NCBI GenBank assembly: GCA_020726505.1
Contig: JAHLEZ010000032.1
Location: 124,001 to 188,000 of the forward strand
Direction of reading: 5' to 3'
Length of the DNA stretch: 64,000 bases
Origin: Leptodontidium sp. MPI-SDFR-AT-0119
Taxonomy: Eukaryota > Ascomycota > Leotiomycetes > Helotiales > Leptodontidiaceae
Made by a program: the position numbers and the translations under genes. Below the pieces are notes generated by a model. The model worked only from the letters and a program-made list of their open reading frames with translations. It made no database searches and was not told the DNA's origin. Positions 43,921 to 56,590 of the stretch are shown one piece after another. Every line of letters starts with the position of its first letter. Positions within the stretch are counted from its first letter, which is position 1.

Positions 43921-46900
43921 AAATATAAAAGGCAGTTATATCTCGGCTAGACTTATAGAGAGTTTATTGATTATAGCCGGAGTATAAGTTAACGAGGCTA
44001 ACGACGTGGCAACCGGCGAATTCTTTAGAGAACTTATTTACTAAAAGTAGAAGATTGGCATCCCTTCGTGTGACGGTATTTAGTATAATAACTGAGTTAA
44101 TAAGTCTATATTTTCTAGATTCCTTCTTTTTTACTAAAAACTAAGTATTTTAGTATAAGCCTTTAGAAAGCTCAAGAACACCCTTATTAAGACACTCTTG
44201 CACTATCTTTGTGACTTCCGGGACTAAAGCTCGTGGTAACGGAAAGTTAGGGGCTTACTAAGCTTTATACTCAATAGTCTTAATAATAACTAAGGGAGAG
44301 ACATCTTCGTGGAATTTACTACATTTGGGCCAGTCGAACGCTATAGCTCCTTCTCTATTAATTATTATTTTATTAAAGAGAGCTCTCTCTTTAGGTTATA
44401 ACAGTTTCTTAACGTTAAGTTTAGTTAATCTCTCTAGCGTAAGTCGGGAGTTACAGGGTATATTAGTAAAACGTGATAGTAATAAATCTTAATATTTCCT
44501 TAACTATTCTTGCTTAGTCCCTTTATCTTTTAATTTCTTATACTAATCATCTCTCCTTCCTAGGGGGTCGCCTATAAGGTCGGCTTCGTCAACTAGCTGG
44601 ACTTTCTTAGCTTTCGATTTGTATATAATGTTGATTTAAGCAGTAGTGTTTTAAGTATTCTAAAAGGGGTTCTTAATTAGGAGATCGTTATAGTTCTTTG
44701 TCTATTCGAAGGTAAGCGTGGCTTTAGTTAAAGAACTAGCTCTAAAAGCTCTAAGAAAGAATAGTTCCGTAGTTAACTTCTTCTCTAGGAATATGTTTAA
44801 GATTGCCTCTTACTAAAAATCATTAAGTACTAGTTTTAGGACGTAAAACTCTCTTTTTAAGTACTTAATAAGAATAGTATCGCCTTTATTATTATTACTT
44901 AATACCGCTTTGTCCCCACGTTTATAAAGCTTGCCCTTAAGCTTTAGTAATTAAGGGTTATATTGTGAGGGGTTAATCGAGTATTCTAAGGCACTAATAG
45001 CAGCGCTTGATATATAGTTAGTTACTCTTTTCCCGAGAAGTCTTCTTCTTTGTAGCTATCTTTAGAGTCCGTTTATTCTAAAAAGATTATACTTATCCCG
45101 TTTTCTTCCCGAAGAGCTTCAGCGTCCTTAGCATCCTCTGTAGTATCGTTAGTTTTAACTGTAATAACGTCTCTTAATCGCTGATCCTAAAATTAAGCTA
45201 GTATAATGCCTCTATCATAGTCTCTAAGATAGCGGAATAATACTCTAACTTTGCGGAAGAATAAAAAGCCTAAAATAACCTTTATATTAGGGGCGTCTAT
45301 AATATAGAATCTATTATTAATAACGTAGTTGCCTATAGTAACCGTAATATTGTTAGTAAAACTAATAAATCAGGACTTAACTCCAGTGATTATTTTTAAG
45401 GCTATAGTCTAACTTTTAGTAATAAGGAGCTCTAAGAAAGTAACTACTTTAAGTGTTATATAACTAACTTTAGCTCTTATGTTAAGGGTAACTCTAACAT
45501 TAGTGACTTTAGTTCGGCTAGGCATAGTAATAATAACCTTTAGTATTAGCGAAAAGTATAAGTTTCTTATATTAGCTGTTGTCCTTAATAAGGCTACTTT
45601 AGTATATAGTAGTTTTTGAGCGCGAGTGCATTTCGTCGGAAGGTTCCCAAAGATATACTTACTAAGTAATATTATAGTTCTAAGTAATACTATAAAGATT
45701 AGACTAAAGACCGGGATAGCGCTAACTATAAGCTATAATATTAAGTTGTTAATAAAAGCTTCTTATTGTGCGAATAATTAAAGTCGCTAGTGTCTTTGTT
45801 ATGTTCTTAACTTTGCTGGTAGTAGATTTCTTAAGATAAAGTTATAAGTTATAATGCGCTCTTCTTAATACTTATACTTTAACTTAAGGCCTTCCCGTTT
45901 AATTTCCTTAAGTCGTCGTCTATAGTTCGTAGTCACGGAAATATTAGTAGTATAGAGGTTCGGAAGAGTATATAGAGTGCCGTAAAGTAGTTTTTAATAC
46001 ATAATAATATCTTCCCTAGTTGTTAACTCTGGTTTTTCGAACTCTAAGGTACTAATATTAGCGATTGATTCCTTTTATATACGTCAGTTAATTATTTTAG
46101 TGAAGAGACGAGATATTTTAGGTAGGTCTATAAAGACTATGATTTCTCTTAGCGTGAGGTTTCCGGGAAGCTTCTTTTATATAAGTAATTTGTCTAAGAT
46201 GTTATTAAGCCTATAATTATTTTGAGTTAACACCTCTTACACGCGAGGACTTCGGGATGATATTATACGGGATATAAGTCTAAGGATAGCCAATAGTATT
46301 ACTAGTGCCTTAGACTTCGAAGCTCTCTTTCTTGTTATACCACTAGTAAGTGATGTTTTAGAAGATGTTTTTAATGTCGTAGTAAATGTCGTTTTCGTGC
46401 TTAGGTCAAAGACTTTAGACTTATTATAGGCTAGAATCTATTATAGTGTTATTTTAGTCTCTGTTAGGCTGTCGACGTCTATAGTATTAGCGAACTTAAT
46501 TAGTTCTTTAATATCGCGGGGTGCCTTTAGTTTACTATAAGTAAATTGAGACTTAATCTTTTCTTAGAGCTTATCCGAAGTCTTATACGGCTCTTGTCTA
46601 AGTGCTCCCTTTCGCTGCTTGGTCTCGACCGGAGCTACTATAGCTTCAGAATTAGTACTATTAGTGCCATACGCTAGTAAATTTTAGATTTATACTAATT
46701 AGTATTTAGTGTAGTCTTATTAACTAATGATATCCGAGTTAAGGTCCCCCGTAAGTTCTTTAATAAGCTTAATACAACTTATAATAAGAACGGTCGGAGA
46801 TTGTGTCCCCTTATCTCCCTTCTCCTTAATAAGCGCAACTTCTTTTCTTATTTTAAGAAGCTCTTTAATTACTTTGGCTCGACGCTCAGGGTTAAGGTCG

Positions 46901-48541
46901 TATAAGGTGTTTAAGACTTACGTCAAAATATAATGTCTTTTAGACCTTCTGTCTGAGGGAAACTAAACGGGGTATAACTTCTTTCCCTCCTGCCATAGGC
47001 TAATGCAAATGTAGTTAGTGTCGTCGGCTTTATAAATAATACTAAGACCAATTCATTTCTTATAGTTATAGTATTAATTTATATAACTATAATACTCCTG
47101 GGGTCTTATGCCTAGTTAGTATTAATTTATATACTAGCGGCAACTATAATTATCCCTGGCACGCTTATTATACCCCAAGGAACTCGAATTTGTTACACCG
47201 TAGTTAACGGCAGCTTACTCTTAGGCCTCTTTAAAGAATATAAACATGTTAACCTTAGTAGTAAAGTTGGCATTAGAGGCTCTTTAAACTACTACTCTGA
47301 GAATCCTTATATGTTTTAATCCTTTAGTAATAAAGTCTAAATCTCTTATATTAACCTTACTTGGGTTCTTAGTAACTTTCTTTAAGGTAAAGAGGAAATT
47401 AAATATAAACAACTCCTTGTCTTATTGCTTTAGTACTTTAGAAATCTCGTCCCGTGCGGAGTTGTCCTTATAGTTAGTAAAGTCAGACTAGTGCCGGGGT
47501 GCTAGTCTATTACTACGAGGCGGAATAATATAAGTCGTTAATTAAGGTATAAAGCGCTTAGCGAATAGGTTAATACTATTAGTATTGCCCTATACTCGGT
47601 CGGTAATGCCTTGCTCTTTAGTAATAGCACTTAGCTCCCTCTCGGAGTTAAAGTGGGCCTCTATAGTAAAGTAGACCTTTCTAAATAGGTTTATATTATT
47701 AATGTTCAGGGTTTTATTATTCTTAGAAGTAGCTTATATAACTTTAATTCGTAGATTCTAAGGAAGAGAAAAGATAAATCTTACAAAGGCTTACTTGTTA
47801 GTAAAGTTGCCACGGTTAATATAGTTAATAGCAACCTCTTTAAATGCCCAGAAGAAGTCGCGGCACTATTCGGGAGTAGGCTCGCCGTCCCTTACAAGAG
47901 TCTTAAAGTTATACTTAAGTCGGTCAAGGTAACTATTAGTATATAGGCGGCGCTCCGTATTATCGCGTTAATACTCTTAAATTACAGTATCCTTGAAGTT
48001 AGTATAGCTCCCCTCTTTAAAGCCTGAAAGCTTCCGAATAGTCTATATATAAGCTTGAGTAATGTACTTAGTAACTTATTCTTTTTTAACTTGATCACTA
48101 GTGACTATATAAGCTGTAAAGTATCGATCGAGAATCCAGAAGTAGTTGTTAACATCGATTCTATTAAAGATAAGGGCATTTAAGGTTCCGGCGATAAGTA
48201 TAAACTGACTAAGATAGATTTTTAAGTTCTTTAAGTCGTCTATAGTAAAGGTAGGGCCGGAGTATTAGTATGGCCTTATAAGATTAACAGAATTAGAGCC
48301 ACTAGTCCCTTGCTTTTCTTTCTTTCCCTTATTCCTCTTTTAAGAAGTCTCCGAGGTTTAAGAAGTAGTATCCTTAAAGAGTATAAAGGTGTTAATACTT
48401 AACTTAACAGTAATTCCAGGTCTAAACGGAGGAGTTACTCCTATCAAAATAAAGCCAGGGGGTATTATAATATTACCGAACCTACTTATCCCAGGGTTAC
48501 TGTAGCCGTAGTCGATGTTTCCGTTGTTCGACATCGTGCGT
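43900..48541 (-). pseudogene. Gypsy-D, gag-protease-RT portion of a third Gypsy lineage
   Basis: ATG at about 48,533 (MSNNGNIDYGYSNPGI) starts a gag with INALIFNRIDVNNYFWILDRYF-like capsid wording near 48,120. A retropepsin-like region (NIRAKVSYITLKVV, then GNYVINNRFYIIDAPNIKVILGFLFF) lies at about 45,490-45,260. RT N-terminal motifs are at 44,400-43,930: KGVLELSKGLY, FLVKKKESRKYRLIN, RDANLLLLVNKFSKEFAG and DITAF. RT breaks off right after that point, so the palm active site, RNase H and integrase are missing. AT-rich with many stops. Not related closely to Gypsy-1. Confidence 0.7.
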
Positions 48542-49590
48542 TGTCGTAAGAAGGTCGTAGTGAGGTAAGTTAATAGTGTCGTCGATTAGAAATACAGGAA
48601 AGTAACTAAGAATACGGTGTATCGATCGCCAAAGAAATATAAAGGAAACCCCCTCCCTTAAAACAGAAAGTATATAAGCTCTCGCTTACTCTAAAGCGAG
48701 ATAAATATTAATAACTCTTAGTAAAGGTTCAGGGCCGTGCTCTTTAGTTAGCCCCTAGCGAACGTTAATAACTACTAAACTAAAACAAACACGCCTTAAA
48801 GCTTAGGGCTTGTACACGGAAATTACAAAAACAACAAAAGTAAATATAATAGGAAAACAAAGTAAAGAGATCAACACTCGGCGTAAGCTACCTAGGCTTT
48901 AAACTAGCCTAGAAGTTCTATGTCTCGCCGAACACTCCGAAATACAGGCTCGCTAGTACTCCGCTTAAGCCTCTAATATATTAATTCTAGTTCCGTTATA
49001 AAGTCTCGACTTTTCTTAGCGTTCAAAGAATACTAATTACGTCTAAAAACACTAGAACCTTCGCTGAAAATAAAAACTAATACGAAGTGGCCAGGTACTG
49101 TGTCTCGGAACAATAGAATCAAAACAATAGCCTAAGGGAGACAGATTTTCCAGTACTATAAGTGCTCCCACTTTGTAGCTTTCCCTAGTTCCTTAATAGT
49201 CTTTGTTCTCCCTAAGTCAAAAGTCCGCATTTTCTATATTCGTCGTTTTGCCTTAAAGGCTAAGAGATAACTAACTAAATAGCTCCCTCAGTTCAGACAA
49301 TTATTGTTTTTCTTGACTCTCCTTATATAAGTTAACACACAGGGGCCTCACTATTATACTTACTTAGTTCCCCCTCTAGTAATAACTCACTCCCTGCGTC
49401 GGTCACTAAAAATATATAAAAGGGACGAACCCTAATCCACATAACAAGAGGGTAGTATATAGCGAGCCACTAGAGGAGATTCTAGGCTCTGTAAATAATA
49501 GATTAATTAAATCTAAAGATATCACATATTTAAAGAGTACGAATCGACAAAGGAGGGGAGGGAAAAGAGTTCTAATAAATAAAATATATT
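48542..49590. other. Upstream region of Gypsy-D, no gene
   Basis: Probably the leader and 5' LTR of Gypsy-D (minus), since gag starts at its lower edge. A CACTAAAAATATATAAAAGGG TATA-like run lies at about 49,404-49,424. No matching second LTR was found, so the ends are unknown. No coherent protein frame. Confidence 0.4.
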
Positions 49591-49603
49591 TAGTGTTACG
49601 TTC

Positions 49604-52600
49604 TTGACGTTCTGTAGTCAAGTGTTAGCTCCTTATATGTGCGAAGGACCAGCGCAGTCATGTGACAAAAGAAATCAGGGGCTGTCCCCACCACAATATA
49701 TAGACCCGGACTATACCGGAACCTTTAATACAATAGCCGATATATTAAAGGCGTTAGACCAGCGATTCTTTGACCCCAACCAAGTCCAGGCTATTAAGAG
49801 ACTGTATAACTAGCTTACTATAAGTAATATAATATATAACGACTTCCGAGTCAAATTCACGTTATACACTATTACAGGCAAAATCGCTCGCGCTTACTAG
49901 TTCGAGGATGTGTGTGAAAAGGTATCCCCGACTCTTAAACGTATAATTTATATTAAAAAGTATAAGATAGATAGTAATTATATTACTCTTAACGAGTTCC
50001 TGGCCGTTACAGACTAAGAGAGCTGTAATATTACTTTAAAGGAGGCCGCCTTAACTTATAAAGCTTAGTCTAACGTAACCTTTAATACTAACGACTCGCG
50101 CGACATCTTAAAGAAGGAAAACTAGCGTGCTACCTCCCTTACGCCGGCTATTATAGTAGAAAAACCCCCGACCCCGAGTCTAAGACTACTAATAAATACC
50201 TACTAATATATACCCTCTCCCTCGCCTATCTTACGCCGACTTAAGTCCCCTGTACCTCCACTTGCACTTAAGGACGTTTCTTCCGACACCTGCCTTTATT
50301 ATAGTAAGACTAGCTATTAAGCTAGCGACTGTCTTAAGCGCCGTAAAGACTAGGCCCTTAATAAGTCGATTTCCTAGTTAGTCGTTAGTAAAGAACTAAA
50401 GACTAACGAGTTCTTAAAAAACTCTTAAGCCGTGGCAAAGACTTACACCTTAATATAAGCTATAATTTATAAAAAGGACTTAGTATTTGATTTCCGTACT
50501 CTTATTAAAGGACAATAATTCTTAATTAGTATTAAACTAAAAAAGAATATATTCTTTATTAGAATACTTATATATATTAATAGCGGAGTTAATATTTTTA
50601 ATATAATTAAACCTCTTTTATATACTAACTCGTTAAGTAATTTGATATTTCTTTTATATCCCTTTCTTAATTAATCGTCTTAACTAGTTATAATAATAAG
50701 AAAAGAAAGCTATTAATATAGCTGTTTTACTTACTTTAATAATTAATCACTAGTAAATTAACTTCCCCTTTTTAATAATTAACTTAAGAAACACTAACGT
50801 CTTAATTAGTTAGAAGTTCTTAGAGTATTACGACTTAAAGTAGTCGTATATTAAGAACCGCAATCGGCTAAAGTAACTACTAGATATACTAGTTTAGCCG
50901 TACTTTAACTAGCGAGTCTTTATTAATATTAACTATTTTAACAAGCTAGTCGTCAAGTCTTATTAACTTAATACAAAACAAAAGGATGCCCTTATAACGT
51001 AGATAATTATTATTAGAGGTAAGCTAAGATTGCGGCACTTAATAACTCCTTTAAGTTAAAGGTCTCTATACGACTTACTACTAGCGTCTCGCCAACTCGA
51101 CCCTCGAGCTTTATTAGAAAGGTCAAGGAGCGCTTACGTATTATAAAGGATTAATTAAACCCTCTAATATCCTGTGATCTAGGATTACTATTTAAAAACA
51201 AGAGAGCCCGTAAAACCTCCCTAGTAAATTACTAATTAAAGGCGCTTATTATAGGGATCTTCCTTATATTAATAATAGCGATATCTATTACGTACCTTTA
51301 ACTTAAGAAAGCTAAGAAGAATAAAGTAAAGACCTTCGTGGCGTCAGTATATGAAATTAATTAAGAATTAACTCGTCGCTAGCGAGAGGCCTTAGACTAA
51401 TTAAGTATTAAGCTCGTATTAATAAATAAAAACTTAACCCCAGAGGAAGCCTTAAAGGCTAAATACACGTAAGATAACGAACTAGTAAGTAAGAAGCTCC
51501 TTATAAAGTATTAAGAGTATACTCTTCTCTTCTCCTAATAGGCCTCCGACAAGCTACTAGTATATCGCTAAGGCGTAAACTATTAAATTAAGCTTACTAG
51601 AGAGAATAACTTATCCTTTAAACTTCTTTAGCGTATAATTAAAGAATAACTATTAAAGATTAAGTAGTACATTATTAATAACTTATATAGAGGTTTTATT
51701 AAACCCTCTAATATACTATATATAGCCCTTATTCTTTTCACTAAGAAAGCTAATAATAGTCTCCGGCTATACGTCGACTACCGGAAGCTAAATACCTTAT
51801 TAAAGAAGGATTTATACTTAATCTCTTTAATTAATAAGATAATAGCACGTATTTATAAGGCAAAGGTCTTTATAAAGCTTAATATTTAATAAGCTTTTTA
51901 TTATATTCGTATATCCCCTGAGAGCGAAGACTATATAACTTTTCGTATTTAATATAATACGTACAAGTATAAGGTCCTTCCCTTTAGCCTTATAAATGGC
52001 CTAGTAACCTTTTAGCGATTTATTAATAATATCCTTATAAAGTACCTCGACGACTTTTACGCGGCTTATATAAATAATATCTTTATATATTCGTCTACTC
52101 TAGAGGAGTATAAAGTCTATATTAAGAAAGTTATAGTAATACTATAGGCACACAAACTCTAAGCCGACATTAAGAAGTCTAAGTTTTACGTACAAAAGAC
52201 GAGGTTCTTAGGATTTATTATTAGCGTTAATAACGTAGAGGTAAACTTAAAGAAGATTAATATAATTAAGGACTAATAATACGCTAATAATATATAGAGT
52301 ATATAAAGTTACTTTAGTTTTTATAACTTTTACCGCCAATTTATTAAGGATTATAATCGTATTACACGACCCCTCACAATACTTATTAAAAAAGACGTTT
52401 TCTTTAAATTTAATAACGCCTATAAAAACGCTTAGGAAACTCTTCGAGAAGCCCTTTAATCTACGCCGGTTCTTCGCTATTACGACCTTACTAAATAAAC
52501 ACGGCTAAAGACTGACTCTTTTAATAAAGTCGTCGCTAAGATTTTATTTTAATTATAAAAAAACGGCACCTTTTACCCCGTAAGATACTTCTTTAAGACT

Positions 52601-54764
52601 ATAACGGACCCTAAGCTTAATTACTTAATCTATAATAAAGAGATACTAGCGATTTTCTAGTTATTTAAGTAGTATCACCTAGCTCTTAAGTACTTAAAAA
52701 AATGTCCTTATTTATATAAACTACTGAGCCCTAGAGTACTTTATAACTATTAAGGACTTTACGACTAAGTAGGCTTAATAGGCTGAGTTCTTTACAAATT
52801 TCTTTTTCACGATTATATACCGTACTAAGACAACTAATACGTTAGCCGATACCTTATCTTAACGGGATTAAGACCTCACAGTTACAGAGGCACGTAAGCG
52901 GGCTATTTGCAATTAATAATTAATTCTAACTAATAAAATCGACTCGCGAGTCGCCAACGACCTCTAGCTCTCCGCCGTTAATCTCATAAACGCCTATATT
53001 AAAGTCGTAAAGACAATACCCTTAGCACCTGTAAAGGCCATAATCCCGGACTACGACGCTGAGCCACGTGACGAGCTAGAACTAGAACTTGAGCTTAATA
53101 TAAGAGTATTAGTCGACTTAGAAATCCTTACGCTAAAAGAGTTAAACCTTAACTTTATAGTAACTTATAATATCGCGGGATATGATATTATTAATTAAGT
53201 GCTCTTAATTAATAAGTCTTCGCCTTTACTAGAGCCTCTCTAATAAAAAGCCAGGGAATAATTATTAGATTATAAGTTAATAAACGACAAGCTGCTTTTT
53301 TAAGGACGTCTAAAAGTGCCCTTAGAACCACTAGAGCTTTACACGACACTTATTTATTATATATATTCCTAACCTTTAGTAGTATACGCGGGGATTAGAA
53401 AAATAAAAGTATTACTAAGTCGTAAATATTATTAGAACGGCCTTACTACGGATATAACTTAATACGTAGTAAACTATAGTTACTCTTAATAAAAAGCCCG
53501 TAGGGATAAGACCCCTAGTTTCTTATACCCCCTATTAATACCTACTTGGCCGTATTAACACCTTACAATAAACTTCACGAAGTTACTACTTAATAAGTAC
53601 AGCTATAACTTCGCTATAGTTATTATTAACCGCTTGTCTAAAAAACCGGTCTTGATACTTTATAACAATATAATTATAACTAAAGGCATAGCTATTCTCT
53701 TCCTCGTTTATTAAACTTAATACTTTAGTATATTAAACTTTATTATTTTAGACTAAAGACCTCAGTTCGTTTCCTTCTTTTAGAAAAAGTATTATTATAT
53801 CCTCAGGACTAAAGTAAAGTTAACGACAACGTATAACTTAAACATCGACGACTAAATAAAGGTAATAAATTAATATATTAAATAACGGCTTTGTCCCTTT
53901 TACTACTATTATTAAGATAACTAGAGCGATCTCTTACTAATTATAAACATCGCCTAATTAACGTTATTACACGAGTTCTTAAGCCGCCTGTCTCCTTTCT
54001 AATTACTTAATAACGTTAAGCTAAAGATTTCTTAGGACTTAGTTAACTTAAAGCCGCCGATTATAATAATAAAGAAACTTAACCGCGAGGAGGCTTTATA
54101 AGTAGCTTTATAAATAAAAAAGGTTATAGAAGTCGTATAATTGTCCTTAAAGGACTAATAAGAGAAAATAGAACGATTAACGAACCGTAAGTAATGCGCT
54201 ATTAATTAAGACGTTAGCGACTTAGTATTAGTCGACACTTAAAACTAAAACGTTAATTAACCTTTAAGGAAGTTATTTAATAAGTAATACGGCCTTATTA
54301 AGGTAATCGCTAAGGAAGGAGAGAGTTAAAGAGTTAAGCTCTTAAAGGACTAATTAATTTATTTTGTCTTTTACTTGTACTTACTTTGTAAGTACGTCGA
54401 CAACCCCTTACTAAGACAAGCTAAAGCTACGCCAGCACTTATTTAGCTGTTACTTAAGTAAGATAAGTAGGAAATTAAAGGCATCTTTAGCTTTAAGGTC
54501 ATGGGGAATAAGCTATTCTACCGTATTAAGTGGCTAGGCGCCAACGAAGACTTAAAGTAATACTTATACTTAGACGTTATAATAGCTCTATATATAATTA
54601 AGAGGTTCTATCTAAAGTATCTTAATACTAAAGGCCCGCCAAGAGCTCTCCTAAAGTAGCTAAAGGCTTACAACACTAGTATCGACGACTATAACGACCT
54701 AGAAGACGATATAATTATAACTATAATTACGCGAACGCAGTTTTTTAGGAGGGGGGGGGGGGGG
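49604..54764 (+). pseudogene. Gypsy-E gag-pol, 5'-truncated and RIP-inactivated
   Basis: The open stretch 49,640-49,813 (SPPQYIDPDYTGTFNTIADI, DQRFFDPNQVQAIKRLYN) is an internal gag segment, so the gag N-terminus and 5' LTR are lost. A knuckle-like CLYYSKTSY(stop)ASDCLKR is at about 50,290-50,345, where C and H became Y. RT runs from about 51,690: FIKPSNILYIALILFTKKANNSLRLYVDYRKLN, then KYLDDFYAAYINNI near 52,040-52,080. RNase H is near 52,430-52,900 and the integrase core at about 53,550-54,000. A chromodomain-like end is at about 54,480-54,620. The frame runs into a poly-G polypurine tract. The first 130 bases are less mutated than the rest. Confidence 0.82.
54747..54764 (+). other. Gypsy-E polypurine tract
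   Basis: AGGA followed by an unbroken run of G, then TAA and the LTR start. Same layout as Gypsy-1 and the gag-only element, where a stop codon separates the G-run from the LTR. Confidence 0.8.
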
Positions 54765-54767
54765 TAA

Positions 54768-55067
54768 TATTACGACTTACGATACGCCTCGTATTTTAAC
54801 TGACACGGGCTCGTAGCATCGCTAATTATACGACGGCGCTAAGCTTAATAAGAAAGACTAAGTGGCGAGCCTGCGACATATTAACGTGAATAATACTCGA
54901 CTACGCTAGGCCCTATTAAGAGGGTCCTTTATATATATACTCGAGCCTTCCCTTATAAAGAGCTCTCCTTTCCTCCTTGTCTTTTCTTCTCGATTCTGAG
55001 CGTAGCTAAAGGCCCTAATACAAAGCTAAAGTCAACTCGCCGTATTAACCTCCTGCCAGCCGTAACA
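54768..55067 (+). repeat. Gypsy-E 3' LTR
   Basis: 300 bp from TATTACGACT (TGTTACG before mutation) to CCAGCCGTAACA, giving 7-bp inverted ends. Matches 1,288-1,573 in the same orientation. Contains CCTTTATATATATACTCGAG as a promoter-like element at about 54,925. Confidence 0.88.
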
Positions 55068-55289
55068 GTTATTAGAAGTAATAAAATCCATTTTTTTATA
55101 AATTTCAATAAGGTTATAAGTAAATGTTAAGAAGTAAGAGAGTTGTAATTAGAGTTGATTTAAAAGTCGAGCTTGAAAAGTAATGTGTTGTGATTTAGAA
55201 AAGAAAGAAGATACAGGAATTTTACGAGTTTATATAATAAATATTTTATTAACTTTTTTTTAAAATAAAAAAAAATAAGTAAGTAATTG

Positions 55290-55790
55290 TGTTATTAATT
55301 AATTTTAAATATGACTCATATAGTGGCTTATAAAGTTTATTTTCAAGTAATTCATTAATTAAGTTTTTAATTAATTTAAAATATGACTTATAAAGTCTAT
55401 TACTACTTAATCTACTAATTAAATTTATAATATGACTTATTAAGTGACTTATAACGTTTATTTTTACTTGGTGTTTAATTAAATTTAAGATATAACTCAT
55501 AAAGTGACTTACAAAATTAATTTCTACATAAGGTATTAATTAAATTTAAAATGTGACTCATAAAGTGACTCATAAAGTTTATTTCTACGTAAGGTATTAA
55601 TTAAATTTAAACTGTGACTTAAAGAGTAACTTTTAAAGTTTGTTTTCATAGAATTAATTTAAAAAATGACTTATAAAGTAACATATAAAGTTTATTTTTA
55701 AGGAATTAATTTAAACGTTAAATGAATAATCTTTAAAGGGACTCACAAAGTTACTTATTAATTAATTAAAAAATAACTTATAACATAACT
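55290..55790. repeat. Degenerate tandem repeat, about 60-75 bp period
   Basis: A core TGACTYATAAAGT with a following AAGTTTATTTYTAC and AATTAAATTTAAAAT recurs about eight times with drifting spacing. Open frames here (55,249-55,500 minus) are by-products of the repeat. Function unknown. Confidence 0.65.
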
Positions 55791-56210
55791 ACTTAAAACT
55801 TTAATTAAGTAATCCTTAAGATATAACATTTAAATAAATATATTTAAGTTTAATCATAAACTAATTTAGCTTAGCTCTTATTAATAAACTTATTAATAAC
55901 TAATTAAACTTTTAAATGATATTACTCCTAGTTAACTTTTATTAATTTAAATTAAATTCTATTACTACGTAATAAACTTTTAAATTTACTTTATACTTAC
56001 TAGATTTTAAAGCTAAAAATATTTTACTTATATAATACGCTTTTAAATCTCTTCTTTTAATTTACAATTTAAAGTACTTTCTAAGTTACAAAATCAAATA
56101 CTAATAATTACAACGACTTAATAATCTTTTTTCTCAAAGCTTAAATTAAATTCTAAGTAAGTTAAAATCTTGTATTAATTAATTAATTAACTAATAAACA
56201 GTTAAAATAG
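55791..56210. other. AT-rich, nothing recognised
   Basis: Extremely AT-rich with TTAATTAA words and no coherent frame. Confidence 0.4.
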
Positions 56211-56590
56211 CCTTTACACTCGATACTACCTCCGAGGCTCATATTAAAAAGTATTTAAACCCGAGGTTTATTATTTCGATTAAAAGCCTCGCTTGTAAAA
56301 TCAACGGCTTTAAGGCTAAGGGCGCTAACCTTAAAACTAAAATTTTTAAACAATATTTCGGCTACTTAATTCGCTTATAAAGCAAGGAAATATACCTCGA
56401 TATTAAGAAGGAAATTAAAGACTTTATTATAAAGGAAAATCTTAATAATTTCCTAATTATTATCGAATATAAGATCGGTTCGGCGATCGAGAGCGTTATT
56501 ACAGCCGGAATAAATAAATAAAAAACGCAAGAGAGAATATATATACGGATCGGCCGTATAAGCCGGAAATACTTCAAGTATTTACAAAGG
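56211..56590 (+). pseudogene. Unidentified decayed reading frame
   Basis: One plus-strand frame runs for about 125 codons with only two TAA codons, both Gln-compatible: RFIISIKSLACKINGFKAKG at about 56,260-56,320, then EIKDFIIKENLNNFLIIIEYKIGSAIESVITAG to about 56,510, then IRIGRISRKYF. It looks like a real protein relic, basic and helix-rich. I cannot assign a family. A site-specific recombinase or element-encoded protein is possible but unsupported. Confidence 0.35.

Noticed and set aside
49406..49621. Minus-strand 71-codon hydrophobic frame
   Set aside because: Lies in the probable leader or LTR region of Gypsy-D and has no homology that I can recognise.
1288..55067. The two Gypsy-E LTRs as the 5' and 3' LTRs of one element interrupted by all the others
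   Set aside because: The outer flanking pentamers differ, the left LTR is followed by an inverted LTR piece rather than by Gypsy-E leader, and the helicase gene between them is not a transposon.
55249..55500. Minus-strand 83-codon frame rich in Leu, Ile, Asn and Lys
   Set aside because: It is generated by the tandem repeat at 55,290-55,790; its peptide is itself repetitive.
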